A stretch of DNA of 64,000 bases from CAVQCJ01 sp963771835 (lineage in GTDB: Bacteria; Actinomycetota; Actinomycetes; Prado026), in assembly GCA_963771835.1 (NCBI GenBank), contig CAVYVA010000002.1:62001-126000 (forward strand), written 5' to 3'. This document shows positions 52,484 to 61,773 of this stretch, piece by piece (position 1 is the first letter of the stretch; every line of letters begins with the position of its first letter). The notes under the pieces were generated by a model. That model was not told the origin of the DNA and made no database searches. It saw only the letters and a program-made list of their open reading frames with translations. A program made the position numbers and the translations under genes.

Positions 52484-53508
52484 GCGGCGAAGCGAAGAGC
52501 CGCAAGACGGCCCTGGCCACCACCAAGGCGGGGGCCACCCACGCGCGCATCCTCGGGGTCGGCGGCTACCGCCCCGCCCAGGTCATCACCAACGAGGACG
52601 TCGTCACCCGGATCGACTCCTCCGACGAGTGGATCCGCGAGCGGTCCGGGATCGTCACCCGGCACGCCGCGGCCGCCGACGAGTCCGTCATCGACATGTC
52701 CGCCGTTGCCGCGGAGAAGGCCCTGGCCAATGCCGGCGTCACCGCCGACCAGCTCAGCTGCGTGATCGTCGCCACCGTCACGCACCTGTGGCAGACCCCG
52801 TCCGCGGCCGCGATCCTCGGCAACCGGCTCGGCGCGACGAACGCCGCGGCGTTCGACATCTCCGCGGCCTGCGCCGGCTTCTGCCACGCGCTGGCCCTCG
52901 CCAACGACATGGTCCGCGCCGGCACCGCCGAGCACGTCCTCATCGTCGGCGTCGAGAAGCTGACCGACATGGTCGACCCGTACGACCGCGGGACGGCGTT
53001 CCTGTTCGGCGACGGCGCGGGCGCGGCCGTCGTCGGCCGCGCGGCCTCCCCCGGGATCGGACCGGTCGTGTGGGGCGCCGACGGCAGCCAGTCCAGCGCG
53101 ATCACGCAGACCGAGTCGTGGCAGGTGCTCAAGGACGATCCGGGGCACAAGTTCCCGACCCTGGCCATGAACGGGCAGCAGGTGTTCCGGTGGGCGGTGT
53201 TCCAGATGGCGCCCGTCTGCGAGCAGGCCCTGGCCGCGGCGGGCATCACCGCGGCCGACCTGGACGCCTTCATCCCGCACCAGGCCAACCTGCGGATCAT
53301 CGACGCCATGGTCAAGAAGCTCGAGCTCCCCGACACGGTCGCGGTCGCCCGGGACATCGTCGACACCGGCAACACCTCGGCTGCGTCGGTCCCGCTCGCC
53401 ATGGAGCGCATGCTCGACAGCGGGCAGGCCCCGCACGGCGGGGTGGCCCTGCTGATCGGGTTCGGTGCCGGCCTGTCGTTCGCCGCCCAGGTCGTGATCC
53501 TGCCGTGA
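52480..53508 (+). CDS. fabH: 3-oxoacyl-ACP synthase III
   Basis: A 342-residue condensing enzyme that starts fatty-acid synthesis from acyl-CoA and malonyl-ACP. The triad is present: Cys in FDISAACAGFCHAL (about 131), His in FIPHQANLRIID, Asn in DTGNTSAASVPLAME. SDEWIRERSGI and GTAFLFGDGAGAAVV are further family motifs. A charged N-terminal extension of about 20 residues (SGEAKSRKTALATTKAGA) precedes the usual start. ATG 52480 overlaps the fabD stop (ATGA). Confidence 0.96.
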   Translation: MSGEAKSRKTALATTKAGATHARILGVGGYRPAQVITNEDVVTRIDSSDEWIRERSGIVTRHAAAADESVIDMSAVAAEKALANAGVTADQLSCVIVATVTHLWQTPSAAAILGNRLGATNAAAFDISAACAGFCHALALANDMVRAGTAEHVLIVGVEKLTDMVDPYDRGTAFLFGDGAGAAVVGRAASPGIGPVVWGADGSQSSAITQTESWQVLKDDPGHKFPTLAMNGQQVFRWAVFQMAPVCEQALAAAGITAADLDAFIPHQANLRIIDAMVKKLELPDTVAVARDIVDTGNTSAASVPLAMERMLDSGQAPHGGVALLIGFGAGLSFAAQVVILP

Positions 53509-53594
53509 GAGCCGCCGCCCGCGCTCCCCGATAACCTCACCCCGCACCGTCCGCGCCCGCGGTCGGCACCCCTCCCCGAAGGAGCACCCCCAGC

Positions 53595-53840
53595 ATGGCC
53601 ACCCAGCAGGAGATCCTCTCCGGCCTCGCCGACATCGTGAACGAGGTCGCCGGCGTCCCGGTCGAAGACGTCCAGATGGACAAGTCGTTCATCGACGACC
53701 TGGACATCGACTCGCTGTCCATGGTCGAGGTCGTCGTGGCCGCCGAGGAGCGCTTCGACGTGAAGATCCCGGACGACGACGTGAAGGGCCTGCAGACCGT
53801 GGGCGACGCCGTCACGTACATCGCGAAGGCCGGCGGCTGA
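53595..53840 (+). CDS. acpP: Acyl carrier protein
   Basis: An 81-residue acidic four-helix protein: ILSGLADIVNEVAGVPVEDVQMDKSFIDDLDIDSLSMVEVVVAAEERFDVKIPDDDVKGLQTVGDAVTYI. Ser40 in the DSLS motif takes 4'-phosphopantetheine and carries growing acyl chains between FabD, FabH and FabF. GAAGGAG precedes the ATG. The 86-bp gap after fabH is the largest within the fabD-accD run. Confidence 0.97.
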   Translation: MATQQEILSGLADIVNEVAGVPVEDVQMDKSFIDDLDIDSLSMVEVVVAAEERFDVKIPDDDVKGLQTVGDAVTYIAKAGG

Positions 53841-53887
53841 CCGCCGGCACCGCCCCCGACACCGACGCACGAGGAGGAACGACCGAA

Positions 53888-55159
53888 GTGGGCGAGCAGA
53901 CCGACCGGCCCGACCGGAGCACCGTGGTGGTCACCGGGCTGGGCGCGTCCTCCCCGCTCGGCGGCGACGTCGCCACGACGTGGGCGGGGATGCTGGCCGG
54001 GCGGTCGGGCATCCGCACGCTCACCCAGGAGTGGGCCGCGGACCTGCCCGTCCGGTTCGCCGGCACGGTGGCCGTCGAACCGCTCGAGGTGATGGACCGG
54101 GTCGAGGCGCGCAAGCTCGACCGCACCGAGCAGCTGGCGCTCATCGCGTCGCGGGAGGCGTGGGCCGACGCCGGCTCGCCGCAGCCCGACCCCGAGCGGC
54201 TCGGCGTCGTCATCGGGACCGGCATCGGCGGCGCGATCAGCCTGCTGGACGCGTGGGACACCCTGCGCGAGAAGGGCCCGCGGCGGGTGTCCCCGCACAC
54301 CATCACCATGCTCATGCCGAACGGTCCGGCGGCTTGGGTGGGGCTGGAGCTGGGCGCCCAGGCGGGCGTCCACACCCCCGTGTCGGCGTGCGCGTCCGGC
54401 GCCGAGGCAGTCTCGGCCGGGGTGCAGATGATCCGCTCCGGTCGGGCCGACATCGTGGTCGTGGGCGGTACCGAAGCGTGCATCCACCCGCTCCCGCTGG
54501 CAGCGTTCGCCTCGATGATGGCGCTGTCCAAGCGCAACGACGAGCCGGAGCGCGCCTCCCGCCCGTACGACAAGGGGCGGGACGGCTTCGTGTTCGGCGA
54601 GGGCGCGGGCGTCCTCGTGCTCGAGTCCGCCGAGCACGCCGCCGCGCGCGGGGCCCGGGTCTACGCGACGGTGGACGGCATCGGCATCACCTCGGACGGG
54701 CACCACATCGCCCAGCCCGACCCGGACGGGTCCGGCGCGATCCGGGCGATCCGTGCCGCGATCGCGGACGCCGGCGCGACATCGGACGAGATCGTGCACG
54801 TCAACGCGCACGCCACCTCCACCCCGCAGGGCGACGTCGCCGAGGCCAACGCCATCCGGGGCGCGCTCGGCGACGCGGCCGACCACGCCGCGGTCTCCGC
54901 GACGAAGTCGATGACCGGGCACCTGCTCGGCGCAGCCGGCGCGATCGAGTCGATCGCCACCGTCCTGGCCCTGCACGACAAGGTCGCGCCCCCGACGATC
55001 AACCTCGAGGACCCCGACGACGAGGTGCGCCTGGACGTGGTCAGCGGCTCGCCACGACCGCTTGCGGCGAGCACCGCGGGCGGACGGCTCGCCGCGCTGA
55101 ACAACTCCTTCGGCTTCGGCGGGCACAACGTCGCCGTGCTGTTCCGGAGCGCCCCGTGA
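53888..55159 (+). CDS. fabF: 3-oxoacyl-ACP synthase II
   Basis: A 423-residue elongating condensing enzyme. The Cys-His-His triad is in PVSACASGAEAVSAG (about 166), VNAHATSTPQGDVAEA and KSMTGHLLGAAGAIES; NNSFGFGGHNVAVLF closes the fold. GTG 53888 follows GAGGAACGACCGAA. It lies 47 bp after acpP and overlaps accD by 4 bp (GTGA). Confidence 0.96.
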   Translation: MGEQTDRPDRSTVVVTGLGASSPLGGDVATTWAGMLAGRSGIRTLTQEWAADLPVRFAGTVAVEPLEVMDRVEARKLDRTEQLALIASREAWADAGSPQPDPERLGVVIGTGIGGAISLLDAWDTLREKGPRRVSPHTITMLMPNGPAAWVGLELGAQAGVHTPVSACASGAEAVSAGVQMIRSGRADIVVVGGTEACIHPLPLAAFASMMALSKRNDEPERASRPYDKGRDGFVFGEGAGVLVLESAEHAAARGARVYATVDGIGITSDGHHIAQPDPDGSGAIRAIRAAIADAGATSDEIVHVNAHATSTPQGDVAEANAIRGALGDAADHAAVSATKSMTGHLLGAAGAIESIATVLALHDKVAPPTINLEDPDDEVRLDVVSGSPRPLAASTAGGRLAALNNSFGFGGHNVAVLFRSAP

Positions 55160-56595
55160 CCATTGCCGAGGCCAAGGACGGCAAACCCGCGGTGCAGGCG
55201 GCGACCGCGGCCGCGGCACCGGCGGCGGACCCGCGCAACCCCAAGGTCCGGATGGCCGCGCTGTTCGACGCCGGCTCGTTCACGACCATCACCGCCGAGG
55301 ACGACAGCGGGATGCTCGCCGGGGTCGGCCGGATCAACGGCGGTCAGGCGGTGGCGTTCGCCTCCGACCCGACCGTGCAGGGCGGCGCCATGGGGTCGGC
55401 CGGTTGCAAGGTGATCCTCGCCGCCTACGCGCGGGCGCTCGCGGACAACTGCCCGGTCATCGGCCTCTGGCACTCCGGCGGCGCCCGGCTGCGCGAGGGA
55501 GTCCTGTCGCTGCACGCGGTCGGCGAGGTCTTCGCGATCATGACGCGGGCGTCCGGGCGGATCGCGCAGATCTCCGTCGTGCTCGGTGCGGCCGCCGGCG
55601 GCGCGGCGTACGGTCCGGCGCTCACCGACATCGTGATCATGGGTCCGGCCGGCCGGGTGTTCGTCACCGGGCCGGACGTCGTCCGCTCGGTCACCGGCGA
55701 AGAGGTCGACATGGAACGGCTCGGTGGTCCCGAGCCGCACGGCCGCCGCAGCGGCGTCGTCCACATCACGACCGACTCCGAGACCGAGGCCATGGAAGCC
55801 GCCCGCTCGGTGGCATCGCTGCTCGGACAGCAGGGCACGCTCGGGGAGGTGGCCGACGCCGACCTCGGCGGGCTGCTCCCCGACAGCGCCAAGCGCGCCT
55901 ACGACGTGCATCCGCTGGTCGGCGGGCTGCTCGACGTGGGCAGCGCGATCGAGCTGCACGAGCGCTGGGCCCCGAACATCGTCACCACGCTCGGTCGGCT
56001 CGGGGGTCGCACCGTCGGCGTCGTGGCCAACAACCCGTTGCGGCTCGGCGGCTGCCTGGACTCAGCCTCCGCCGAGAAGGCCGCACGGTTCGTGCGGATG
56101 TGCGACGCGCTCGGCGTCCCGCTCGTCGTGCTCGTGGACGTTCCCGGCTACCTGCCCGGGGTCGCCCAGGAGTGGGAGGGCGTCGTGCGTCGCGGCGCCA
56201 AGCTGCTGCACGCCTTCGCCGAGTGCGTCGTGCCACGGGTGACCGTCGTGACCCGCAAGGCGTACGGCGGCGCGTACATCGCCATGAACGCCCGCGCGCT
56301 GGGCGCGACCAAAGTCTTCGCGTGGGACGGTGCGACCGTCGCCGTCATGGGCTCGGTCGCTGCTGTCCGGGTGCTGCACCGGCGACGGCTGGCCGACGCG
56401 CCCGACGACCTGCGTCCGGCCCTCGAGCAAGAGCTCGCCGACGAGCACGAGCTGATCGCCGGCGGCATCGACCGGGCCATCGCGATCGGCGTCGTCGACG
56501 AGGTCATCGACCCCGGCGTCACCCGCACCGCGGTCGCCCGAGCGATCTCCGAGGCGCCGGCCGTGCGCGGCGCTCACGGCAACATCCCGCTCTGA
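55156..56595 (+). CDS. accD: Acyl-CoA carboxylase carboxyltransferase subunit beta (AccD type)
   Basis: A 479-residue carboxyltransferase that moves carboxyl from biotin to acetyl- or propionyl-CoA. Both crotonase-fold halves are present: GVGRINGGQAVAFASDPTVQGGAMGSAGCKVI, LWHSGGARLREGVLSLHAVGEVF, AAAGGAAYGPALTDIVIM, and later GCLDSASAEKAARFVRMCDALGVPLVVLVDVPGYLPGVAQEWEGVVRRGAKLLHAFAE and TRKAYGGAYIAMNARALGA. It lacks the zinc ribbon of E. coli AccD, like propionyl-CoA carboxylase beta. It supplies malonyl-CoA to the operon; the biotin subunit lies elsewhere. Confidence 0.93.
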   Translation: MTIAEAKDGKPAVQAATAAAAPAADPRNPKVRMAALFDAGSFTTITAEDDSGMLAGVGRINGGQAVAFASDPTVQGGAMGSAGCKVILAAYARALADNCPVIGLWHSGGARLREGVLSLHAVGEVFAIMTRASGRIAQISVVLGAAAGGAAYGPALTDIVIMGPAGRVFVTGPDVVRSVTGEEVDMERLGGPEPHGRRSGVVHITTDSETEAMEAARSVASLLGQQGTLGEVADADLGGLLPDSAKRAYDVHPLVGGLLDVGSAIELHERWAPNIVTTLGRLGGRTVGVVANNPLRLGGCLDSASAEKAARFVRMCDALGVPLVVLVDVPGYLPGVAQEWEGVVRRGAKLLHAFAECVVPRVTVVTRKAYGGAYIAMNARALGATKVFAWDGATVAVMGSVAAVRVLHRRRLADAPDDLRPALEQELADEHELIAGGIDRAIAIGVVDEVIDPGVTRTAVARAISEAPAVRGAHGNIPL

Positions 56596-56612
56596 GGCTC
56601 GATCCCCTGGAA

Positions 56613-56659
56613 ACCTACGGGCAGGTAAGGCCGGAATTCGGCCTTACCTGCCCGTAGGT
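56613..56659. terminator. Palindrome B, bidirectional terminator candidate
   Basis: Perfect 20-base arms (56613-56632 and 56640-56659) beginning ACCTACGGGCAGGTAAGG, with a 7-nt GGAATTC loop. It lies between convergent accD and DUF3145 genes, 17 bp after the accD stop. Palindrome A at 45.04 kb shares the first 16-18 bases. Confidence 0.75.
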
Positions 56660-56685
56660 CCTGTCGTCCGGCCGGGTTCCGGCGG

Positions 56686-57180
56686 TCAGACGACCTGGTG
56701 CAGCCAGCGGACAGGGGCACCCTCGCCGGCCCACCTGAAAGTCTCGAGCTCGTCGTCCCACGGCTTGCCGAGCAGCTTGTCCAGCTCGTCCTCGATCGGC
56801 GTCGCCTTCGCCGTCGCCCGGACCATCGCCGCGCGCAGCCGGTCCTCGGGCACCATCAAGTCCCCGTGCACGCCCGTGATCGCATGGAAGACCCCCAGCT
56901 CGGGGGTGTACGAGTACCGAGCGCCTTCGAACCCGGCCGTCGGCTCCTCGGTCACCTCGTAGCGCAGATGCAGCCAGCCGCGCAGCGCCGAGGCGAGCTT
57001 GGACGACGTCCCGGGCTCGCCGGTCCAGGACAGCTCGGCCCGCCACAGGCCCGGCTCGGCAGGCTGCGGGGTCCAGTCGAGGGAGACGCGCATGCCGAGC
57101 ACCCCCGCCAACGCCCATTCGACGTGCGGGCACAACGCAGAGGTGGCCGAGTGGACGTAGACCACACCGCGAGTCGTCAC
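56686..57180 (-). CDS. DUF3145 family protein
   Basis: A 164-residue actinobacterial protein: TTRGVVYVHSATSALCPHVEWALAGVLGMRVSLDWTPQPAEPGLWRAELSWTG, LASALRGWLHLRYEVTEEPTAGFEGARYSYTPELGVFHAITGVHGDLMVPEDRLR, and KPWDDELETFRWAGEGAPVRWLHQVV. The family habitually sits next to fabF in this phylum; its function is unknown. GTG 57180 follows AAGGAG. Confidence 0.92.
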   Translation of the reverse strand: MTTRGVVYVHSATSALCPHVEWALAGVLGMRVSLDWTPQPAEPGLWRAELSWTGEPGTSSKLASALRGWLHLRYEVTEEPTAGFEGARYSYTPELGVFHAITGVHGDLMVPEDRLRAAMVRATAKATPIEDELDKLLGKPWDDELETFRWAGEGAPVRWLHQVV

Positions 57181-57388
57181 CTGGGGCTCCTTGGGTCGGA
57201 CGGTTGTCGAGGGACGCCTTCCCCAGCGGCCTCGCCGTCCGTCCACGCGGTATCCCGAGGGACGATGCGGGCATTGTGCCCCATCCGTACCGTCTGCCCC
57301 AAGCACCCCGCTCGGATCGGGCCCCGTGTCGCGGCCTGATCGGGCCGGCCGGGGGCTCAGGGGGCCTCGGTAGGCTGCTCGCCGCTGC

Positions 57389-57462
57389 GGGGCGGTAGCT
57401 CAGCTGGTCAGAGCAGGGGACTCATAATCCCTGGGTCGCAGGTTCGAGCCCTGCCCGCCCCA
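57389..57462 (+). tRNA. tRNA-Met (anticodon CAU)
   Basis: Acceptor GGGGCGG/CCGCCCC, anticodon loop CTCATAA (CAT), T-arm GCAGG/CCTGC around TTCGAGC, discriminator A. The first base pair is matched, so it is not the initiator type. A lysidine-modified tRNA-Ile2 also carries CAU and cannot be fully excluded. Confidence 0.95.
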
Positions 57463-57556
57463 CGACCTGCGCCACGACCTGCGTCAGCCCCACTGCCCCA
57501 CCGGCCCCGCCGGTGGCGTGCGCTAGCGTGATCGCAAGGGCTAAGGGGAATCGATC

Positions 57557-58138
57557 ATGAACGCGCCGCTTCTCATCCTGGTCGTCGTCGTCCTGGTCGT
57601 CGTCGTCCTTGCGATCGCGTTCAACGGCTTGGTCAAGAGGCGCAACCGCACCCAGGAAGCCTGGTCGCAGATCGATGTCGAGCTCAGACGCCGGCACGAC
57701 CTGATCCCGAACCTGGTCGAGACGGTGAAGGGGTACGCAGCCCACGAGCGCGGGACGTTCGAGTCCGTCACCAACGCGCGGGCGGCGGCGGTGAACGCCG
57801 GGGCCACGGGCGACCCGGCCAAGGTAGCTCCCGCCGAAGACACGTTGACCCGGTCGCTGCGGTCGTTGTTCGCCGTGTCCGAGAACTATCCCCAGCTGAA
57901 GGCCGCCGACAACTTCAGGGACCTGCAGGAGCAGCTGACGGCGACGGAGGACAAGATCGAGTTCGCGCGGCGGTACTACAACACGAGCGTGCGGGACTTC
58001 AACACCGCGTTGCAGAGCTTCCCCCGGAACCTGATGGCAAGACCGCTGGGATTCCGGTCAGCGGAGTACTTCGCGGCCGACGCCGACGATCGGGCGGTGC
58101 CCAGCGCGAGCTTCAGCAGTACCGGACAGACAACTTAA
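57557..58138 (+). CDS. lemA: LemA family protein
   Basis: A 193-residue protein: N-terminal helix in the membrane (PLLILVVVVLVVVVLAIAFNG), then the LemA coiled-coil core (RNRTQEAWSQIDVELRRRHDLIPNLVETVKGYAAHERGTFESVTNAR, LFAVSENYPQLKAADNFRDLQEQLTATEDKIEFARRYYNTSVRDFNTALQSFPRNLMA). LemA genes commonly neighbour M48 proteases, as here; its stop overlaps that of the convergent htpX-like gene. Confidence 0.93.
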   Translation: MNAPLLILVVVVLVVVVLAIAFNGLVKRRNRTQEAWSQIDVELRRRHDLIPNLVETVKGYAAHERGTFESVTNARAAAVNAGATGDPAKVAPAEDTLTRSLRSLFAVSENYPQLKAADNFRDLQEQLTATEDKIEFARRYYNTSVRDFNTALQSFPRNLMARPLGFRSAEYFAADADDRAVPSASFSSTGQTT

Positions 58139-59076
58139 GCCGTCTGTCCGCTGGCGATCTGCTCGAGCACCGCGATGCGCTCCGCGAGCGGCGGATGGGT
58201 GTCGAAGAGATGATGGAACCAGTCCCCGTGGTGCTGCAGCGGGTCGTCGATGCACATGGCCGCGGTGGCGTGGTTGAACTTCGCGAACGGCTTGTCGTTG
58301 GCCTCGAGCTTGCGCAGCGCGCTGATGAGGCCCGCCGGGTTGCGGGTCAGTTCGACGCTGCTCACGTCGGCCAACGACTCGCGTCGTCGTGACAGTGCCA
58401 GCCGGACCAGCGGGCCGACGATGAACGCGACGACGGCCAGCAGAGCACCGGCCGCGAAGACGAGCAGCATCATCTGGTCCGAGTCCCGACCACGCGGTCG
58501 CATGTAGAACGCGCTCCGCCAGACCAGGCTCGCCAGCAAGCCGGCCATGCCGATCAGGGTGCTGACGATCAGGATGAGCCGCACGTCGTAGTTCTTGATG
58601 TGGCTCATCTCGTGCCCGAGGACGCCCTCCAGCTCTTCCCTGTTCATCGTGTCTAGGAGCCCCGTGGTCGCGGTGATGGCGGCCTTCGCTGGGCTGATGC
58701 CGGTGGCGAACGCATTCGGGGACGGGTCGGCGATCACGTAGACCTGCGGCTTGGGAAGGCCGTCGCCGATGGCGAGCGCCTCGACGATGTTGTGGAGCTG
58801 CTGGTACTGGCCTGGGTCCGCCGGGTGCGCGCCGGACACCGAGAGCACCAGACCGGCCCCCGAGGTCAACGTGAACGCGATCCCGGCCAGCGCGAGCAGC
58901 CCCGCGACGACCATCCCAACGACGACGTCCCCGGCGGTCGACGACGAGGATGCGGACGAGGCGCCGACGAGCCAACCGAGGACCGCCCCGACCCCGATCC
59001 ACACGAGGAAGAACAGCCCGATGTAGACGACCGCTCGACGCTTGTTTCGGGCGATCTGCTCATACACGTCAGCCAC
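58135..59076 (-). CDS. htpX: M48 family membrane metalloprotease (HtpX-like)
   Basis: A 313-residue zinc protease for membrane protein quality control. Two N-terminal helices (AVVYIGLFFLVWIGVGAVLGW; DVVVGMVVAGLLALAGIAFTL), then VIADPSPNAFATGISPAKAAITATTGLLDTMNREELEGVLGHEMSHIKNYD with the HExxH site, two further helices, and SRRRESLADVSSVELTRNPAGLISALRKL with the third zinc ligand. GTG 59076. Together with the convergent lemA it forms a frequent pair. Confidence 0.92.
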   Translation of the reverse strand: MADVYEQIARNKRRAVVYIGLFFLVWIGVGAVLGWLVGASSASSSSTAGDVVVGMVVAGLLALAGIAFTLTSGAGLVLSVSGAHPADPGQYQQLHNIVEALAIGDGLPKPQVYVIADPSPNAFATGISPAKAAITATTGLLDTMNREELEGVLGHEMSHIKNYDVRLILIVSTLIGMAGLLASLVWRSAFYMRPRGRDSDQMMLLVFAAGALLAVVAFIVGPLVRLALSRRRESLADVSSVELTRNPAGLISALRKLEANDKPFAKFNHATAAMCIDDPLQHHGDWFHHLFDTHPPLAERIAVLEQIASGQTA

Positions 59077-59137
59077 GATACGCGCGCAGGCTGAGGGTCC
59101 GTTTGCCAGCCCCTTACCGGGCGGACGGTATCTGTGG

Positions 59138-59845
59138 ATGGTGGACCTGTATCGAAACGGCGCAAGGCCCGAGCCTCTCGGCGACCTCATGGCGACGGCC
59201 AGCGGTCGGACGCACCGCGACGACCCCGTGCGGGGTCGGACCGGTGGACCCGCCGGGAACGCCCGGCTCACCTCGTGGACCGGACTGGTCCTGCTGGTGC
59301 TCCTGGCCGTCGAGGGTGCGACGCTGCTGGCGCTGGGCAGCCTGCTCGGCGTGCACATCCTCGTCGGGGCCGTGGTCGTACCGCCGGTCCTGCTGAAGAC
59401 CGCGACGACGGGATGGCGTTTCCTCCGGTACTACGGCGGAGATCAGGACTACCGCCTGGCCGGTCCTCCCCCACTCGTTCTGCGGATCCTCGGCCCGCTC
59501 GTGATCGTGAGCACGTTGGCGGTACTCGGTTCCGGTCTCGGTCTTGTCGTCATGGGCGCGGACGGGCTGCGGCCGCTCGTCGGCGCCGGCGGCCTCGACG
59601 TGAGCATGACGACGCTGCACAAGGCGAGCTTCATCGTCTGGTTCGCCGTGATGACCCTCCACGTGCTCGCCCGCACCGTGCCGGCGTTGCGTGCGGTCGG
59701 ATCCGCGCAGTCACGTTCACGGCAGGTCCGCGGCGGACCGGGCCGGCTGGCCGTGCTGGGCGTGAGTCTGTTCGCCGGTGTCCTGCTCGGTGTCCTGGCA
59801 CTCGCCAGCTCGTCCTGGTGGACCACGACGTGGGTGCAGCACTGA
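59138..59845 (+). CDS. Four-helix membrane protein, cytochrome b561-like
   Basis: A 235-residue protein with four main hydrophobic helices (about 44-70, 70-90, 118-140, 155-180) and a fifth near the C-terminus. Histidines in SLLGVHILVGAVV and TTLHKASFIVWFAVMTLHVLART are placed within helices as in heme b ligands. It likely passes electrons to or from the flavoprotein that follows. ATG 59138 is chosen; ATG 59189 is an alternative. Confidence 0.6.
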   Translation: MVDLYRNGARPEPLGDLMATASGRTHRDDPVRGRTGGPAGNARLTSWTGLVLLVLLAVEGATLLALGSLLGVHILVGAVVVPPVLLKTATTGWRFLRYYGGDQDYRLAGPPPLVLRILGPLVIVSTLAVLGSGLGLVVMGADGLRPLVGAGGLDVSMTTLHKASFIVWFAVMTLHVLARTVPALRAVGSAQSRSRQVRGGPGRLAVLGVSLFAGVLLGVLALASSSWWTTTWVQH

Positions 59846-59933
59846 GGCTGACACGGGGTTTACCTGGCGTAGACCGGCCGGGACGGTCGCGACGTTCAGG
59901 TTCCTCTCATGTTCATCCCCCACGCTCGATGCC

Positions 59934-61310
59934 GTGACGAGCACGGCCGCGCGGACGTCGTCGACAGCTGCACGTTCGACGCCCGGCAGGGCTGCGCTGG
60001 GACTGCAGCCGACAACCCTGCTCGTCCTGGTCGGGCTGGGTGCCTTCGTCGCTGTCGGGCTCTGGTTCGTCAGTACGCCCCCGGACCTGCACGGCCCCGC
60101 CGACTGGCTCACCAACGCCGGCCGGATCACCGGCCTCCTGGGCGGCTACGGCTGCGTCGTCCTCGTCCTGCTGATGGCGCGCATCCCCGGCGTCGAGCGA
60201 GGGGTGGGCACCGATCGGCTGGCCCGGTGGCACTCAATGGGCGGCCGGTACGTCATCTGCCTGCTCGTCGCTCATGCCATGCTGATCGTGCTCGGCTATG
60301 CCGCCACCACGGGCGCCTCCCCCGTGACGCAGACGCACACCCTGCTCTTCGCCTACGCCGACATCATGATGGCGACGGTCGCGCTCGGACTCTTCGTGGG
60401 CGTGGGCGTGGTGTCAATGCGCGCGGCGCGCGCCCGACTGCGGTACGAGACCTGGTACTACCTGCACTTCTACACCTATCTAGCACTGGCGCTGTCGTTC
60501 GCGCACACGTTCGCCAACGGTGCGCAGTTCATGGCGAGCGCACCGGCACGCACCTACTGGAGCATCCTGTACGCCGGAGCTGCGGTCCTGCTCCTCTGGT
60601 TCCGGGTCGCCGTCCCGACCCGACAGAATCTCCGGCACCGGATGCGCGTGTCCCACATCGTCCGGGAGGCCCCCGACGTGGTCTCCGTGGTCGTTTCGGG
60701 CCGTCACCTCGACGAGCTCCAGGCCGAGGCAGGGCACTTCTTCCGATGGCGGTTCCTCACCCGCGACGGCTGGTGGCAGTCACACCCGTACTCGCTCTCG
60801 GCGCCGCCTCACCGCCAGTTCCTTCGATTCACGGTTAAGGACCTGGGCGACCACTCGGCCACGCTCGCGCGGATCACCCCGGGGACCAGGGTGATAGCCG
60901 AAGGCCCGTTCGGCGCCCTGACTCAGGCCCGCCGCACCCAGAACAAGGTCTTACTGGTGGCGGGCGGTGTCGGCATCACCCCGTTGCGCGCCCTGTTCGA
61001 ATCCCTCCCGGGACGTCTAGGAGACGTCGAGCTCATCTACCGGGCCGGATCCGACGCGGACATCGTGCTGCACCGCGAGCTGGATGAGATCTCCCGGACC
61101 CGCGGCCGGGTCGTGCACTACGCCGTCGGACACCGCGGTGGCCCGGCTGACCCCTTCGTCGGAAGCCGGCTGGCTCGACTGGTCCCGGACGTGCGCCAGC
61201 GCGACGTCTACCTGTGCGGGCCACCCGGGATGACCGCGGCGGCGTTCGCCTCGCTGCGTCGTGCCGGCGTACCGGAGCACCACATCCACACCGAAGGATT
61301 CGAGTTCTGA
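59934..61310 (+). CDS. Ferric-reductase-like transmembrane flavoprotein oxidoreductase
   Basis: A 458-residue protein. The membrane half (about 20-235) has six helices with paired heme histidines (RWHSMGGRYVICLLVAHAMLIVLGY and YYLHFYTYLALALSFAHTF). The soluble half is a ferredoxin-NADP reductase: FRWRFLTRDGWWQSHPYSLSAPP (FAD), KVLLVAGGVGITPLRALFESLP (nucleotide) and DVYLCGPPGMTAAAF. It should carry electrons from NAD(P)H across the membrane. GTG 59934 is the chosen start. Confidence 0.85.
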   Translation: MTSTAARTSSTAARSTPGRAALGLQPTTLLVLVGLGAFVAVGLWFVSTPPDLHGPADWLTNAGRITGLLGGYGCVVLVLLMARIPGVERGVGTDRLARWHSMGGRYVICLLVAHAMLIVLGYAATTGASPVTQTHTLLFAYADIMMATVALGLFVGVGVVSMRAARARLRYETWYYLHFYTYLALALSFAHTFANGAQFMASAPARTYWSILYAGAAVLLLWFRVAVPTRQNLRHRMRVSHIVREAPDVVSVVVSGRHLDELQAEAGHFFRWRFLTRDGWWQSHPYSLSAPPHRQFLRFTVKDLGDHSATLARITPGTRVIAEGPFGALTQARRTQNKVLLVAGGVGITPLRALFESLPGRLGDVELIYRAGSDADIVLHRELDEISRTRGRVVHYAVGHRGGPADPFVGSRLARLVPDVRQRDVYLCGPPGMTAAAFASLRRAGVPEHHIHTEGFEF

Positions 61311-61329
61311 GCACCGAGGAGGCACGACC

Positions 61330-61773
61330 GTGCGACGCGTCCTGCTGGCAGTGACGGGGACGGTGGCCGTCCTGGTGATGCTGCTGGGGTTCAAGACATC
61401 GCCACCGACGGCCAGGGGGCCAGCCAGTGCCGTCGGACCGCCAGCACCGGCTGGCGCCAGCGCGGGCGCCGGGTCGGGCGCCGGCGGAACGCTCGCGTCC
61501 GGGACGGTCTCCGGCCAGTCCGTGGACACCCGGTACGGTCCGGTGCAGGTACAGATCACCGTCGCCGACGGGCGCATCACCCAGGTCCAGGCACTCCAGC
61601 TCCCCGAGAACAGCCCGCGAGACCAGCAGATCAGTGCGTATGCGGGCCCGGCCCTGGCCCAGGAGGCTGTCCAGGCCCAGAGCGCCCAGATCGACGTGAT
61701 CTCCGGTGCGACCTACACCAGCGAGGGGTACGCACAGTCGCTCCAGTCCGCGATCGACCAGGCCCGTGGCTGA
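61330..61773 (+). CDS. FMN-binding domain protein, exported
   Basis: A 147-residue protein: signal/anchor helix (RRVLLAVTGTVAVLVMLLGF), an Ala/Gly/Pro linker, and an FMN-binding domain (VDTRYGPVQVQITVADGRITQVQALQLPENSPRDQQISAYAGPALAQEAVQAQSAQIDVISGATYTSEGYAQSL). SGATYTS is the site where ApbE links FMN to a Thr through phosphate. It overlaps the apbE start, which fits that modification. Confidence 0.9.
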   Translation: MRRVLLAVTGTVAVLVMLLGFKTSPPTARGPASAVGPPAPAGASAGAGSGAGGTLASGTVSGQSVDTRYGPVQVQITVADGRITQVQALQLPENSPRDQQISAYAGPALAQEAVQAQSAQIDVISGATYTSEGYAQSLQSAIDQARG

